The notes: generated from the sequence alone by a model not told the origin. Counted from the first letter of the stretch, positions 1-8,188 are shown. The stretch: DNA of 26,430 nt from Acidaminococcus sp. (GCA_019416065.1 DXYB01000028.1:1-26430), one strand, 5' to 3'. Numbers and translations are program-made.

Positions 1-47
1 CAGAAAAGGATGAATTTGGGGTCCTCCCCAACATTTGACAAAGAACC
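1..47 (-). mobile_element. End of an ISL3-like insertion sequence, cut by the window edge
   Basis: Positions 26-47, read on the minus strand, start GGTTCTTTGTC and end TGTTGGGG. They match 18 of 22 bases with the sequence at 26380-26401, which lies in the opposite orientation at the other window edge. The GGTTCT start and GTTGGGG end resemble terminal inverted repeats of ISL3-family elements as I remember them. A 6-bp hairpin (TTGGGG/CCCCAA, 16-31) lies just inside the end. The interior of the element lies to the left, outside the window, so no transposase is visible. The outer edge is 11 bp from the ligA stop codon. Confidence 0.6.
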
Positions 48-58
48 TATTTTTTTAT

Positions 59-2086
59 TTATTGCCTGCTTTGCAGCAGACGAAGAAATTCTGCTTCATC
101 CAGGATGGTAATACCCAGATTTTGTGCCTTGGTCATTTTACTTCCAGGATCTGCCCCTGCTACCACATAGTTTGTTTTTTTACTGACGCTAGTGGTAACC
201 TTAGCCCCCACATCCTGTGCCATAGTTTGGGCCGTGGCTCGATCCAGATTGGGCAAAGTCCCTGTAAACACCAGCGTTTTTCCATAAAACGGATGGGTTT
301 CATCGGTTTGAGCACCATGGGTCATTTCCATAGTAAGGCCAGCAGCCTGTAACCGGGATAACAGATCCAAATTGGCTGGATCCCCAAACCAGGTCACTAC
401 GCTTTCTGCAATGACTGGGCCAATATCCGTAATCTCTGCCAGTTCGTTCTGAGTCGCATGCTCCAAGGCTTCCATGGTTTGATATTGCATAGCCAGCGTT
501 CTGGCGACTTTGGCTCCCACGTGCCGTATACCCAGGGCAAAGAGCAGTTTGTCCAGCCCTTGCTGTTTGCTGGCAGTAATAGCATTAACCAAATTTTCGG
601 CACTTTTTTGTCCCATCCGGTCCAGCAAAACCAATTGCTCCACCGTTAACAGGTACAAATCCGCGGGATCTTTGACCAGATGCCGTTCCTGCAGACGTGC
701 CAGAACACTGGGACCACAGCCATCAATATTCATGGCATCCCGGCTGGTGAAATGAATGAGCCCTTCCCGGCCCAGTGCCGGACAATGCGGATTGGTGCAG
801 CGTACTGCTGCTTCTCCTGCCTTTCGTTCCACCGGCCAACCACATTCGGGGCATTTTTCCGGCATATGAAATAGGGTTTCCATACCGGTGCGTTTTTCAG
901 TAACCACCCGCACCACTTCCGGGATAATTTCAGCAGCCTTATTGATCATTACATGATCGCCGATGCGAATATCTTTTTCTTTGATAAAGTCTTCGTTGTG
1001 CAGCGTGGCCCGGCTGATGGTGCTGCCGGAAAGCCGCACTGGATCCAGCACCGCCGTAGGTGTTAAGACACCGGTGCGTCCTACCTGGATAACGATTTCC
1101 CGCAACACGGTTTCCGCTTGTTCCGGAGGAAACTTATACGCCATGGCCCAGCGTGGATCCTTACCTGTAGCACCTAGAATATTTTGCTGCCATACGGCGT
1201 TGACCTTAACCACAACGCCATCCGTATCATATCCCAGGGAAGCGCGCCGCTCTCCATGCTGTTTAATCAGCGCATTGGCTTCTTGGATCGTGTTCACCAA
1301 CGTGCGACCTTCTGTGGTGGTAAACCCGTACTGCTGCAGCATATCCATGGAAGCATTATGGGTGCTGAGGGCACCTGTCCCTACTCCATAGGCAAAAAAT
1401 GCCAGCTCTCGTTTGGCCGTCACCCGGGGATCCAACTGGCGCAAACTGCCAGCAGCGGCATTGCGGCAATTGGCAAATTCCCGTTCTCCATTTTCCACCC
1501 GTTCTTCATTGAGCTCCATAAAGGCATGTCGGGGCATATACACTTCTCCCCGCACATCCAAGATTTCTGGCAGTTCCATTCCTGGTATGGGGTGCAACAG
1601 CTTGGGGATATTGCGAATGGTTCGAACGTTATCCGTCACGTTCTCCCCTACATTCCCATCGCCTCGCGTTGCCGCACGGGTAAAACGACCATTTTCATAA
1701 ATGATACTGCAAGCCAATCCATCAATTTTTGGCTCCACCACATACGCAATCGCTGCATCCTTGGGAAGTCCTTCTCGCACCCTGCGATCAAATTCTTCCA
1801 TTTCTGCCGGGGAAAACGCATTGGCAAGGCTTAGCAGCGGCGTCATATGCCGAACTTCCGTAAAACCCGTTTTCACGCGTCCCCCCACTTTTTGGGTAGG
1901 GGAATCCGGCGTTAAAAATTCTGGAAACTGGGTTTCTAAATCCCTCAGCTGCCGCAACATGGCATCATATTCCCAATCCTCCAGAATTGGGGCATCCTGA
2001 ACATAGTACAAATAGGAATTTTTTCGCAGTTCCGCTCGTAAAGCCTCGATTTTTTGTCTGGCTTCCTCTTTGGTTCCTTCAAACAC
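59..2086 (-). CDS. ligA: NAD+-dependent DNA ligase LigA
   Basis: Seals nicks in duplex DNA using NAD+, in replication, recombination and excision repair; cytoplasmic. The 675-residue length is normal for the family. The adenylation domain carries the KIDG motif with the nucleotidyl lysine at K120. It is followed by the OB fold, a four-cysteine zinc finger (C412, C415, C430, C435), helix-hairpin-helix repeats (about 450-565) and a C-terminal BRCT domain (about 598-675). The start is GTG, preceded by TAGGAGG whose TAG is the stop codon of pcrA, so the two genes are probably translationally coupled. It is the last gene of the tsaE-to-ligA operon. No ordinary terminator follows, because an ISL3-like element sits 11 bp past the stop. 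Confidence 0.97.
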   Translation of the reverse strand: MFEGTKEEARQKIEALRAELRKNSYLYYVQDAPILEDWEYDAMLRQLRDLETQFPEFLTPDSPTQKVGGRVKTGFTEVRHMTPLLSLANAFSPAEMEEFDRRVREGLPKDAAIAYVVEPKIDGLACSIIYENGRFTRAATRGDGNVGENVTDNVRTIRNIPKLLHPIPGMELPEILDVRGEVYMPRHAFMELNEERVENGEREFANCRNAAAGSLRQLDPRVTAKRELAFFAYGVGTGALSTHNASMDMLQQYGFTTTEGRTLVNTIQEANALIKQHGERRASLGYDTDGVVVKVNAVWQQNILGATGKDPRWAMAYKFPPEQAETVLREIVIQVGRTGVLTPTAVLDPVRLSGSTISRATLHNEDFIKEKDIRIGDHVMINKAAEIIPEVVRVVTEKRTGMETLFHMPEKCPECGWPVERKAGEAAVRCTNPHCPALGREGLIHFTSRDAMNIDGCGPSVLARLQERHLVKDPADLYLLTVEQLVLLDRMGQKSAENLVNAITASKQQGLDKLLFALGIRHVGAKVARTLAMQYQTMEALEHATQNELAEITDIGPVIAESVVTWFGDPANLDLLSRLQAAGLTMEMTHGAQTDETHPFYGKTLVFTGTLPNLDRATAQTMAQDVGAKVTTSVSKKTNYVVAGADPGSKMTKAQNLGITILDEAEFLRLLQSRQ

Positions 2087-2097
2087 CGTTCTGCCTC

Positions 2098-4347
2098 CTA
2101 TGCCTTTTGCAGGATTTTATACTTTGTGGCCAGCTGTTTTACGCCGCATCCTGGAAAAGCTGCCAGCACCACCTGTCCCTCCGAGCCATCTGGCTTTGTT
2201 TCAATAATGGTGCCCGTACCAAATTTTTTATGAATACATTTATCTCCGGGATGGAATGTGGGGACTGCTTCTCCTTCCGGGATATACCGGCTCCGAGGTT
2301 TTGGCGGTAGTGCGTCCAAAATACTCGCACCTCGTCTTTTGGCAATACTGCGCAAAGCGCTGCGTCCTTCCAGCATCCTTTGGACACCGGCTTCGTAGCG
2401 AACATTTCTCCGGACAGGCCTTGCATTTTCTAAAAGATTCCTGGGAATTTCCTGAAGAAAACGGGAAGGTGGATACATCACCACATGTCCATACACCATC
2501 CGGCTCTGGCAACTTGTTAAATACAGTTTGCGTTTTGCCCGGGTAATCCCCACATAACACAGCCGTCGTTCTTCTTCCAGTTTGTCTTCATCATCCAAGC
2601 TGCGTTGACTGGGAAAGAGTCCATCTTCCAGTCCGCCAATAAATACCACAGGAAACTCCAATCCCTTGGCAGCGTGCAGCGTCATAAGCGTTACCGCATC
2701 ATGGTCCAACTGGGCATCATCAATATCTGAAACAAGTGCCACGTGGTTAAGAAAATCTTCCAGAGTCTTATTGTTTTCTTCCCCCTCCTCTTTGGAAAAT
2801 TCATCGGCAATCCGTTCCAATTCTGCCAGGTTTTCCAGCCGGCTTTTGGACTGATCAGAATTTTCCAGCTGCAATGTCTCCAGGTATCCGCTTTTTTCCA
2901 GTACTAACTGGATCAAGTCTTTCACAGGGATGACGTCTATCTGCTGGGAAACCTCTGCAATCATGGCGGTAAAACTACGAATTTTGCTAAAGGCTCGCCC
3001 CAAAACGGTTTTGGCATCGGCTCCTTCCACCGCTTGGGAGAAAGGGAGTCCGGAAGCGTCTTCCAGGGTATGAAGTTTGGCCACGGTAGCAGCCCCGATG
3101 CCCCGTTTGGGCTCGTTAATAATCCGATCCAAAGCCTGCCCATCCCGCTGGTTGGCAAGAAAGCGAAGATATCCCAGGGTATCCTTGATTTCTTTCCGGT
3201 CATAAAATTTCAGGCTCCCTACCATCACATAGGGAATGCCGTTATTGATAAGGTTTTCTTCAAACATCCGAGACTGGGCATTGGTACGATACAGCACGGC
3301 CATATCCCCAAAAGCTGTACCTTGTCTATGTAAGGCTATAATTTGCCCCACGGTATATTGGGATTCTTCCCGATCATCCCGAGCCTGAAAATACGTAATC
3401 GGCTGCCCATTGCCATTATCCGTCCACAGTTTTTTAGGACGCCGGGCGGCGTTATTTTTGATTACCCCATTAGCGGCATCCAAAATCACCTGGGTGGAAC
3501 GGTAGTTTTGCTCCAATTTATAGATCCGGGCATTGGGATAATCTTTCTCAAAATCCAAAATATTATTGATATCCGCTCCCCGCCAACCGTAGATACTCTG
3601 ATCTATATCGCCCACCGCACACAAATTATTTTCCGGTGCCGCCAAAAGCTTTGCCAGCAGGTACTGCACATGGTTGGTATCCTGGTATTCATCAATCAGG
3701 ACATATTGAAATTTTTGCTGGTATTTCTGCCGTATGTCTGCATTCTGTTGCAATAGCTGTACCGTCAGTAGCAACAAATCGTCAAAATCTAATGCATTGC
3801 TCTTTTGCAGGTGTTGCTGGTATTCTTGATAAATCTCTGCCACTTTTTTCCCGTGAAAATCGTCGGCCTTTTGGGCAAAGGTCATGGCATCCATCCGGTT
3901 ATTTTTTGCATTGGAAATCGTGGCCAAAAGTCCTGGCAGAGGATAAAATTTCTCATCCAGGTTTAGTTTTTTTAATGATTCTTTCAGCACATTTTTACAG
4001 TCACTGGTATCATAGATGGAAAAACTAGTGGTATATCCTGGTAATTTGCCAATTTCCCGCCGCAGCAGCTGATTGCAAAAGCCATGAAAGGTATATAGCC
4101 ACACGTCCTTGGCTGCCTGTCCCACCAGTTTATTCACTCTCTGGCGCATTTCTTTAGCCGCCTTATTGGTGAAAGTGATAGCCAAAATCGCATAGGGGCG
4201 CACGCCTTGCTCCAATAGATAGGCAATTTTCGTAGTAAGTACCTTGGTTTTTCCGCTGCCTGCACCTGCCAGAATCAAGGTAGGCCCAGCCGTTTGTTGT
4301 ACCGCGGCAGCCTGCTGGGTATTTAATCCACTTAATAACTCCGTCAT
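2098..4347 (-). CDS. pcrA: UvrD/PcrA-type superfamily 1 DNA helicase
   Basis: ATP-dependent 3'-5' helicase that releases UvrC and the excised oligonucleotide in nucleotide excision repair and strips RecA or stalled polymerase from DNA. In 749 residues it shows Walker A GAGSGKT (28-34), motif Ia with TFTNKAA (58-64), the DEYQD Walker B (219-223), motif III GDIDQSIYGWRGA (about 246-258), motif V TLHAAKGLEF and motif VI YVGITRAKR. A C-terminal Tudor-like segment rich in basic residues resembles the RNA polymerase-binding tail of PcrA. The start is ATG with AGGAG about 10 bases upstream. It lies 7 bp after tsaD and runs into ligA. Being next to ligA and in the same segment as uvrBAC fits a role in excision repair. 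Confidence 0.96.
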   Translation of the reverse strand: MTELLSGLNTQQAAAVQQTAGPTLILAGAGSGKTKVLTTKIAYLLEQGVRPYAILAITFTNKAAKEMRQRVNKLVGQAAKDVWLYTFHGFCNQLLRREIGKLPGYTTSFSIYDTSDCKNVLKESLKKLNLDEKFYPLPGLLATISNAKNNRMDAMTFAQKADDFHGKKVAEIYQEYQQHLQKSNALDFDDLLLLTVQLLQQNADIRQKYQQKFQYVLIDEYQDTNHVQYLLAKLLAAPENNLCAVGDIDQSIYGWRGADINNILDFEKDYPNARIYKLEQNYRSTQVILDAANGVIKNNAARRPKKLWTDNGNGQPITYFQARDDREESQYTVGQIIALHRQGTAFGDMAVLYRTNAQSRMFEENLINNGIPYVMVGSLKFYDRKEIKDTLGYLRFLANQRDGQALDRIINEPKRGIGAATVAKLHTLEDASGLPFSQAVEGADAKTVLGRAFSKIRSFTAMIAEVSQQIDVIPVKDLIQLVLEKSGYLETLQLENSDQSKSRLENLAELERIADEFSKEEGEENNKTLEDFLNHVALVSDIDDAQLDHDAVTLMTLHAAKGLEFPVVFIGGLEDGLFPSQRSLDDEDKLEEERRLCYVGITRAKRKLYLTSCQSRMVYGHVVMYPPSRFLQEIPRNLLENARPVRRNVRYEAGVQRMLEGRSALRSIAKRRGASILDALPPKPRSRYIPEGEAVPTFHPGDKCIHKKFGTGTIIETKPDGSEGQVVLAAFPGCGVKQLATKYKILQKA

Positions 4348-4354
4348 ACCGTTC

Positions 4355-5374
4355 TTATTCTCCTAGTTTTAGCCCGGGATCCGCATTTAGATCCAAAGCC
4401 GCAAAATCCTGGTGCAGATATTGATAATAGCCTCGTACCCCGATCATAACTGCATTATCCGTACACAAAATGGCGGTAGGGTGCACCAACTCCGCCCCCA
4501 CACTACGGGCGCCTTCCGCTAATTTTTGCTGCAAATGCCGATTGGCAGAAACGCCGCCTGCCAGCACTATTTTTTTTAGCCCTGTAGCTTTTAACGCTTC
4601 CTGGCTCCGTTTTACCAGCACGTCCACAATAGCTTCCTGAAAAGAAGCTGCCACGTCTTCCCGTTTGTATGGGGTTTTATTCTGGTCTAACTGGTGCATA
4701 TAATTAATCACGGCACTTTTCAGGCCACTAAAGCTGAAATCATAGGTATCCTGCAACCGGGCCCGAGGGAAAGCAATCGCCTGGGGATCTCCTGTAAGCG
4801 CCAGTCGTTCAATTTCCGGGCCGCCGGGATAGGGCAACCCCATAAAACGGGCAATTTTATCAAACGCTTCCCCTGCAGCATCATCCCGGGTTTGTCCCAG
4901 CAAATGAAATGTATTGTAATCTTTCACTACGAGCAAAGAGGTGTGCCCCCCGCTAACCACAAGTGCCAAAAACGGTGGTTGCAATTCCGGATCCGACAGA
5001 AAATTGGCGAACACATGCCCCTCTAGATGATTCACGCCGATGAGAGGCTTTCCCGTTCCTAATGCCAATCCCTTAGCAGCAGAAAGTCCCACCAAAAGAG
5101 CGCCTACAAGTCCCGGCCCATAGGTCACCGCAATGGCATCCACATCCTGTAGTGACACTTGTGCTTCCTGCAAGGCTTTGTCAATGACTGGCAACACATG
5201 CTCAATATGCTTCCGTGAAGCAATCTCTGGTACCACACCGCCAAATTTGCGATGCACCAGGATCTGACTGGATACCACATTGGACAGAACGTGCCGCCCG
5301 TTTCGTACTACAGCCGCCGCTGTCTCATCACAGCTGCTTTCAATCCCCAAAATGGTTATTGTTTTCTCGTTCAT
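4355..5374 (-). CDS. tsaD: tRNA N6-threonylcarbamoyladenosine transferase TsaD
   Basis: Transfers the threonylcarbamoyl group from TC-AMP to A37 of ANN-decoding tRNAs, together with TsaB and TsaE. Typical length (339 residues) and ASKHA fold. The metal-binding HxxxH pair is H116/H120 in NHLEGH. The glycine-rich SGGHT loop is at 141-145, and the C-terminal metal ligand region CTDN is around 303-306. The ATG start overlaps the rimI stop in an ATGA arrangement, so translation is probably coupled; AGAGG lies just upstream. It sits in the same transcript as its partners tsaB and tsaE, as is usual in Firmicutes. No missing catalytic residue was seen. Confidence 0.97.
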   Translation of the reverse strand: MNEKTITILGIESSCDETAAAVVRNGRHVLSNVVSSQILVHRKFGGVVPEIASRKHIEHVLPVIDKALQEAQVSLQDVDAIAVTYGPGLVGALLVGLSAAKGLALGTGKPLIGVNHLEGHVFANFLSDPELQPPFLALVVSGGHTSLLVVKDYNTFHLLGQTRDDAAGEAFDKIARFMGLPYPGGPEIERLALTGDPQAIAFPRARLQDTYDFSFSGLKSAVINYMHQLDQNKTPYKREDVAASFQEAIVDVLVKRSQEALKATGLKKIVLAGGVSANRHLQQKLAEGARSVGAELVHPTAILCTDNAVMIGVRGYYQYLHQDFAALDLNADPGLKLGE

Positions 5375-5844
5375 TTCTTTTCCTCTATCGTTAAGGCAAG
5401 ACGCATCAAGATGGCATCTTCCCCATTATCCTTGTAATACTTAGGGCGCCGTCCGCAAACCATAAATCCCATATGCTGGTACGTACGCTGGGCAGGCACA
5501 TTACTAGCCCGCACTTCCAGTGTTATCTCTTCTGCCAGCAAGGAACGTGCCGTTTTCACTAGGGATTCCACTAAAAAAAGTCCCAGGCCGTGACCCTGAT
5601 AAACAGGTGCTACAGCTAGCCGCATGATTTGCGCTTCTCCGGCAACCAGCCAAAATCCACCATACGCTACAGGTACACCATCCTGTTCCAATGTTATATA
5701 GTGACTAAGACGGCCATTTAATTCTTCCTGCCAGATATCTTTAGTCCATGCCTCTGAAAAAGCGGCGGCATCCATTGCTAGGAGCCAAGGCAGATCCGCT
5801 AGCTGTAATTTCCTTACAGTTATTTTTTCTGCCGTTTTTCCCAT
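5371..5844 (-). CDS. rimI: Ribosomal protein S18 alanine N-acetyltransferase-type GNAT protein
   Basis: A GNAT acetyltransferase, most likely RimI, which acetylates the N-terminal alanine of ribosomal protein S18 (and in some bacteria other proteins) with acetyl-CoA. It has 157 residues. The acetyl-CoA pyrophosphate loop QGHGLG is at 83-88. The RASNVPAQRTYQHMGF segment (112-127) and the following YYKDNGEDA are typical of RimI. It overlaps the 3' end of tsaB by 25 bp and the start of tsaD by 4 bp, which is the usual place of rimI inside the tsa cluster. ATG start with a weak purine-rich ribosome site inside tsaB. Substrate assignment rests on family and location. Confidence 0.9.
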   Translation of the reverse strand: MGKTAEKITVRKLQLADLPWLLAMDAAAFSEAWTKDIWQEELNGRLSHYITLEQDGVPVAYGGFWLVAGEAQIMRLAVAPVYQGHGLGLFLVESLVKTARSLLAEEITLEVRASNVPAQRTYQHMGFMVCGRRPKYYKDNGEDAILMRLALTIEEKK

Positions 5845-6509
5845 AGCTCTTCTGCCTCACTCCGGCGGATATAAAAAGGCTCCAATCCAAAATAGGCGTG
5901 CAGCGGTCCAGTCTTATAGCTGGCTTCTGCCAAAATGGCCACGGACGATGCCCGGGGCAATCGTGCCGCCAAAGGGGCCAAGGACACATTGGTATTTCCG
6001 CTAAGCGTAAGCTGCTTGCATTCCCCAAGGATAACTGCTGGGGTAGGATCTTTCGCCAATTCTTTTTCCAGTTCACTGGCAAGCGTAATAGAAACTGGTG
6101 CTGTTTCTATTATGGCCTTTCCATCCCAGGCATAGTGCCCTACATACAGATTTCCTTTTTGGGCATCTAGTACAGGGATAAGCCGCACGCCCTGCACGGG
6201 GAGATTGCAAGCAATCGCTTGTAAGGTATCCACCGCTTGGAGAGGAATCGACAAACTGTAGGCTAAGGCTTCCGCTGTTGCCATTCCGATGCGCAGTCCC
6301 GTAAAGGAACCCGGTCCCCTGCTGACGGCAATAAGTTGCACCGCACTTTTGTCCACATGGGCCATGGAAAGCAGAGTCTCCAGCTGCGGCACCAAACCTT
6401 CCGAATGTGTCAATCCCACATTGACATCCAGGCTGGCTAATACTTTTCCTTCGTCGACAACCGCTACAGAACAAACCCGTGTTGCTGTATCAATCCCTAT
6501 CGTTAGCAT
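5820..6509 (-). CDS. tsaB: t6A biosynthesis protein TsaB (YeaZ-type)
   Basis: Catalytically inactive ASKHA partner that dimerises with TsaD and supports threonylcarbamoyl transfer to tRNA. In 229 residues it shows the N-terminal nucleotide-fold start GIDTAT (5-10) and the family signature GPGSFTGLRIG (65-75). The segment LDAQKGNLY (about 114-122) is also typical. Its ATG overlaps the last codons of tsaE by 7 bp, and its own 3' end overlaps rimI, so all four genes are likely made from one coupled message. Confidence 0.95.
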   Translation of the reverse strand: MLTIGIDTATRVCSVAVVDEGKVLASLDVNVGLTHSEGLVPQLETLLSMAHVDKSAVQLIAVSRGPGSFTGLRIGMATAEALAYSLSIPLQAVDTLQAIACNLPVQGVRLIPVLDAQKGNLYVGHYAWDGKAIIETAPVSITLASELEKELAKDPTPAVILGECKQLTLSGNTNVSLAPLAARLPRASSVAILAEASYKTGPLHAYFGLEPFYIRRSEAEELWEKRQKK

Positions 6510-6994
6510 AGTGTCCCTTCCTTATACGCTTTCCAAGCATCCTGCATGTCCTGCAGCAATTGTTCATATCGTGTGCCGTATGCTGTAATTTCTACTTTTC
6601 TTCCTTCTTTTTCCCGGGATAATTGCACTTGCAACGTTTCTAATGGCATCATTTCTGGGAAAAGGCTCGCCCATTCCACAAAGGTAACCCCATCTCCACC
6701 ACAGTATTCTTCAAAACCAATATCTTCCAACTCTTCCGGCCAGCTAATTCTATATAAATCAAAATGTTTGATATTGTACCGGGTACCGTGATACACGTTC
6801 ATGAGAGAAAATGTAGGTGATGTAACTTCCCCAGAGGGAACACCCATAGCATCCGCTGCCGCTGTTACGAGGCAGGTCTTACCTGCGCCCAGGTCTCCAT
6901 CCAGCAGAATCACATCCCCATCCTGACAGAACTGTCCTAATATTCTCCCCAGCTGCTCCGTATCATGTACATCCGCACAAACCAATGACGCCAT
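6503..6994 (-). CDS. tsaE: t6A biosynthesis ATPase TsaE
   Basis: P-loop ATPase that resets or drives the TsaB-TsaD complex in t6A37 synthesis. In 163 residues it shows Walker A GDLGAGKT (33-40), the family block SPTFSLMNVY (59-68), HFDLYR (77-82) and VEW (106-108). I chose the ATG at 6994 rather than a GTG at 7045. The GTG would lie upstream of the -10 box of the only good promoter (7032-7060), the shorter form has the usual family length, and GGTGAGG lies just in front of it. It is the first gene of a six-gene minus-strand operon. Confidence 0.93.
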   Translation of the reverse strand: MASLVCADVHDTEQLGRILGQFCQDGDVILLDGDLGAGKTCLVTAAADAMGVPSGEVTSPTFSLMNVYHGTRYNIKHFDLYRISWPEELEDIGFEEYCGGDGVTFVEWASLFPEMMPLETLQVQLSREKEGRKVEITAYGTRYEQLLQDMQDAWKAYKEGTLC

Positions 6995-7031
6995 TTCCTC
7001 ACCATCCGTTCCGTACCAGTTATAGTATATT

Positions 7032-7060
7032 ATTATACCACACACGGCATAGACTTTCAG
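7032..7060 (-). promoter_or_regulatory. Sigma-70-type promoter of the tsaE operon
   Basis: On the minus strand a CTGAAA -35 (7055-7060) is separated by 17 bp from a perfect TATAAT -10 (7032-7037). The start point would fall near 7025, about 30 bases before the tsaE ATG. The -35 lies inside a small perfect inverted repeat, AGACT-3-AGTCT (7051-7063), which could be an operator or coincidence. No second promoter was obvious further down the operon. Confidence 0.65.
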
Positions 7061-7141
7061 TCTTTATTTGCAGTTTGTGAAACGCCCTGTACATAAAGAG
7101 CGAATATGTCGTTGTATCTGCTCGGCCTCTTTCGAAATCTG

Positions 7142-7247
7142 TGTAGTAGTCAATCAAAATTGTAACACTTAGTGATAAAACTTATGCTGCCATTCTGGCT
7201 TCATAGGGCGTTCGACTTCCGTTATAGGAGTGCGGACGTTTGCGTTT
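7142..7247 (-). mobile_element. 3' remnant of an IS3-family insertion sequence
   Basis: The last roughly 20 codons of the chimeric gene at 7182-7607 encode RPHSYNGSRTPYEAR, the ending typical of IS3-family (IS150-like) integrase-type transposases. Beyond the stop codon, about 40 bp run to TGTAGTAGTC (plus strand, from 7142). This begins with TG as IS3-family ends do and may be the terminal repeat. The rest of the element, including the DDE core and the other end, is absent, so it is a deletion scar. The left boundary is inferred only from the TG end. Confidence 0.55.
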
Positions 7248-7607
7248 ATATACGTCAAGGACCTTTATCCTTTTCAGGGGCTTTCCATGTCTCGCTATAT
7301 TTGCAAGTATGGCCATTCTTTGGCCTATGGTAAGCAATGCGTTTTTGTACTTCTCCCGGGTTTGCTGGATCTCATCATCTTCTTTTTCGGAGTTCCTGGA
7401 AAACTCGGCTTTGTACCACTCAAGGACTTCTGGAGTCGCAAAAAGGTTGCTTCTCAGTCTCGTAGCATTGTCGGCTATAGTCCTTTCTGACGCTTTCGGA
7501 TAGGCTTTTCTGTATGCGTCCTTAGGCGTGAGTCCAGACGCAAGGCCGATCAAAAAAATTCTTCTTTTTTTCGCTCTTACTATTTTAGCCAGCTCAAGCA
7601 ACGACAT
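7182..7607 (-). CDS. Phage terminase small subunit fragment fused to an IS3 transposase tail
   Basis: About 141 residues from the ATG at 7607, which has GGGGTGG 8 bases upstream. An earlier in-frame TTG at 7625 would sit against the terminator and is less likely. Counting from that TTG, residues about 23-75 (SGLTPKDAYRKAYPKAS, then a paired-helix segment) look like the DNA-binding domain of Terminase_2-type small subunits, which recognise phage DNA for packaging. The block LTIGQRMAILANIARHGK is typical of their C-terminal half. After about residue 126 the protein switches to the C-terminus of an IS3-type transposase (KRPHSYNGSRTPYEAR). The terminase tail is lost and no large terminase or other phage gene is nearby, so it is a prophage relic, probably non-functional for packaging. 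Confidence 0.65.
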   Translation of the reverse strand: MSLLELAKIVRAKKRRIFLIGLASGLTPKDAYRKAYPKASERTIADNATRLRSNLFATPEVLEWYKAEFSRNSEKEDDEIQQTREKYKNALLTIGQRMAILANIARHGKPLKRIKVLDVYKRKRPHSYNGSRTPYEARMAA

Positions 7608-7623
7608 ATCAAAACCACCCCAC

Positions 7624-7653
7624 AAAAAAAGGCACCCGCCGCATGCGAGTACC
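7624..7653 (-). terminator. Intrinsic terminator upstream of the terminase relic
   Basis: On the minus strand a 9-bp stem with two G-U pairs (7645-7653 with 7631-7639, loop of 5) is followed by seven T (7624-7630). It lies between the toxin-antitoxin pair and the terminase relic and would end the toxin-antitoxin transcript. It may have belonged to the former prophage. Confidence 0.7.
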
Positions 7654-7876
7654 TATACTTCTACTTTCTCATAGTGTATACCAAAAAACCTCGTTGTTTC
7701 TGCTTCAATTTTCTTTTTCCCTCAGTTTTTATGGGCGAAACGTATAAACACCGTAAATTTTTATCAATTTTTACGTGAATACCGCAAAAAACTACTGTAA
7801 AAACGGGCGTGCGGCGTAAGTACATGCTTAAGTCATACCGTTATTAATTCTCTTCTAATCCCCCGGCCCTACTCGG
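7654..7876. other. AT-rich spacer without a recognisable gene
   Basis: 223 bp between the antitoxin stop and the terminator. No open frame with a ribosome site was found on either strand. It contains an inverted repeat CGTAAA-12-TTTACG near 7762-7785, several GTAAAAA-like stretches, and a minus-strand TGGTATACA that resembles an extended -10 near 7675. It is probably leftover phage DNA; function unknown. Confidence 0.4.
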
Positions 7877-8188
7877 TCAGCGGTTGCCAATCGGTACTAT
7901 AGCAAGCGTTTTACCGAGCGGGGCCAATATTTTTAGTAGCGTCCTTACCTGTGGATTGGTTGCGCCTGTTTCCATGCGTGCAATAACAGGTTGTCTTACC
8001 CCGCTCAATTCTTCTAGTTTCTTTTGTGTGATCCCTCTTTCCTGCCGTGCTTTAATGAGTTCACCAATTAGCGAAACTCTTAGATCACTTTCTGCTATTT
8101 CCTCAGGTGTTAAAAGGCCATCCATAAACTTCAACGCGTCCCTGCCGATAGCAGGATTTTTTTTATCTTCAATCCCTAGGTTATTCAT
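7877..8188 (-). CDS. HTH (XRE/HigA-type) antitoxin
   Basis: 103 residues with a Cro/C1-type helix-turn-helix: ARQERGITQKKLEELSG, VRQPVIARMETG and ATNPQVRTLLKILAPLG cover about residues 47-93. This organisation is that of HigA-like antitoxins, which neutralise the partner toxin and repress their own promoter. The N-terminal 45 residues are acidic and have no familiar fold. ATG start with AGGAG 8 bases upstream; the gene overlaps the 3' end of the toxin gene by 8 bp. Toxin-first order is the HigBA pattern. It lies in the accessory block with phage and IS remains. Confidence 0.85.
   Translation of the reverse strand: MNNLGIEDKKNPAIGRDALKFMDGLLTPEEIAESDLRVSLIGELIKARQERGITQKKLEELSGVRQPVIARMETGATNPQVRTLLKILAPLGKTLAIVPIGNR

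Noticed and set aside
16..31. TTGGGG/CCCCAA hairpin as the ligA terminator
   Set aside because: It lies inside the IS end and has no T-run on the minus strand, so it is better explained as part of the element.
1184..1834. 216-codon plus-strand open frame opposite ligA
   Set aside because: It lies wholly within ligA, which has all family motifs, and its translation has no family features.
7046..7141. tRNA-like or small RNA gene upstream of tsaE
   Set aside because: No cloverleaf pairing, T-arm consensus or terminator was found; only a weak ACATA/TATGT inverted repeat.
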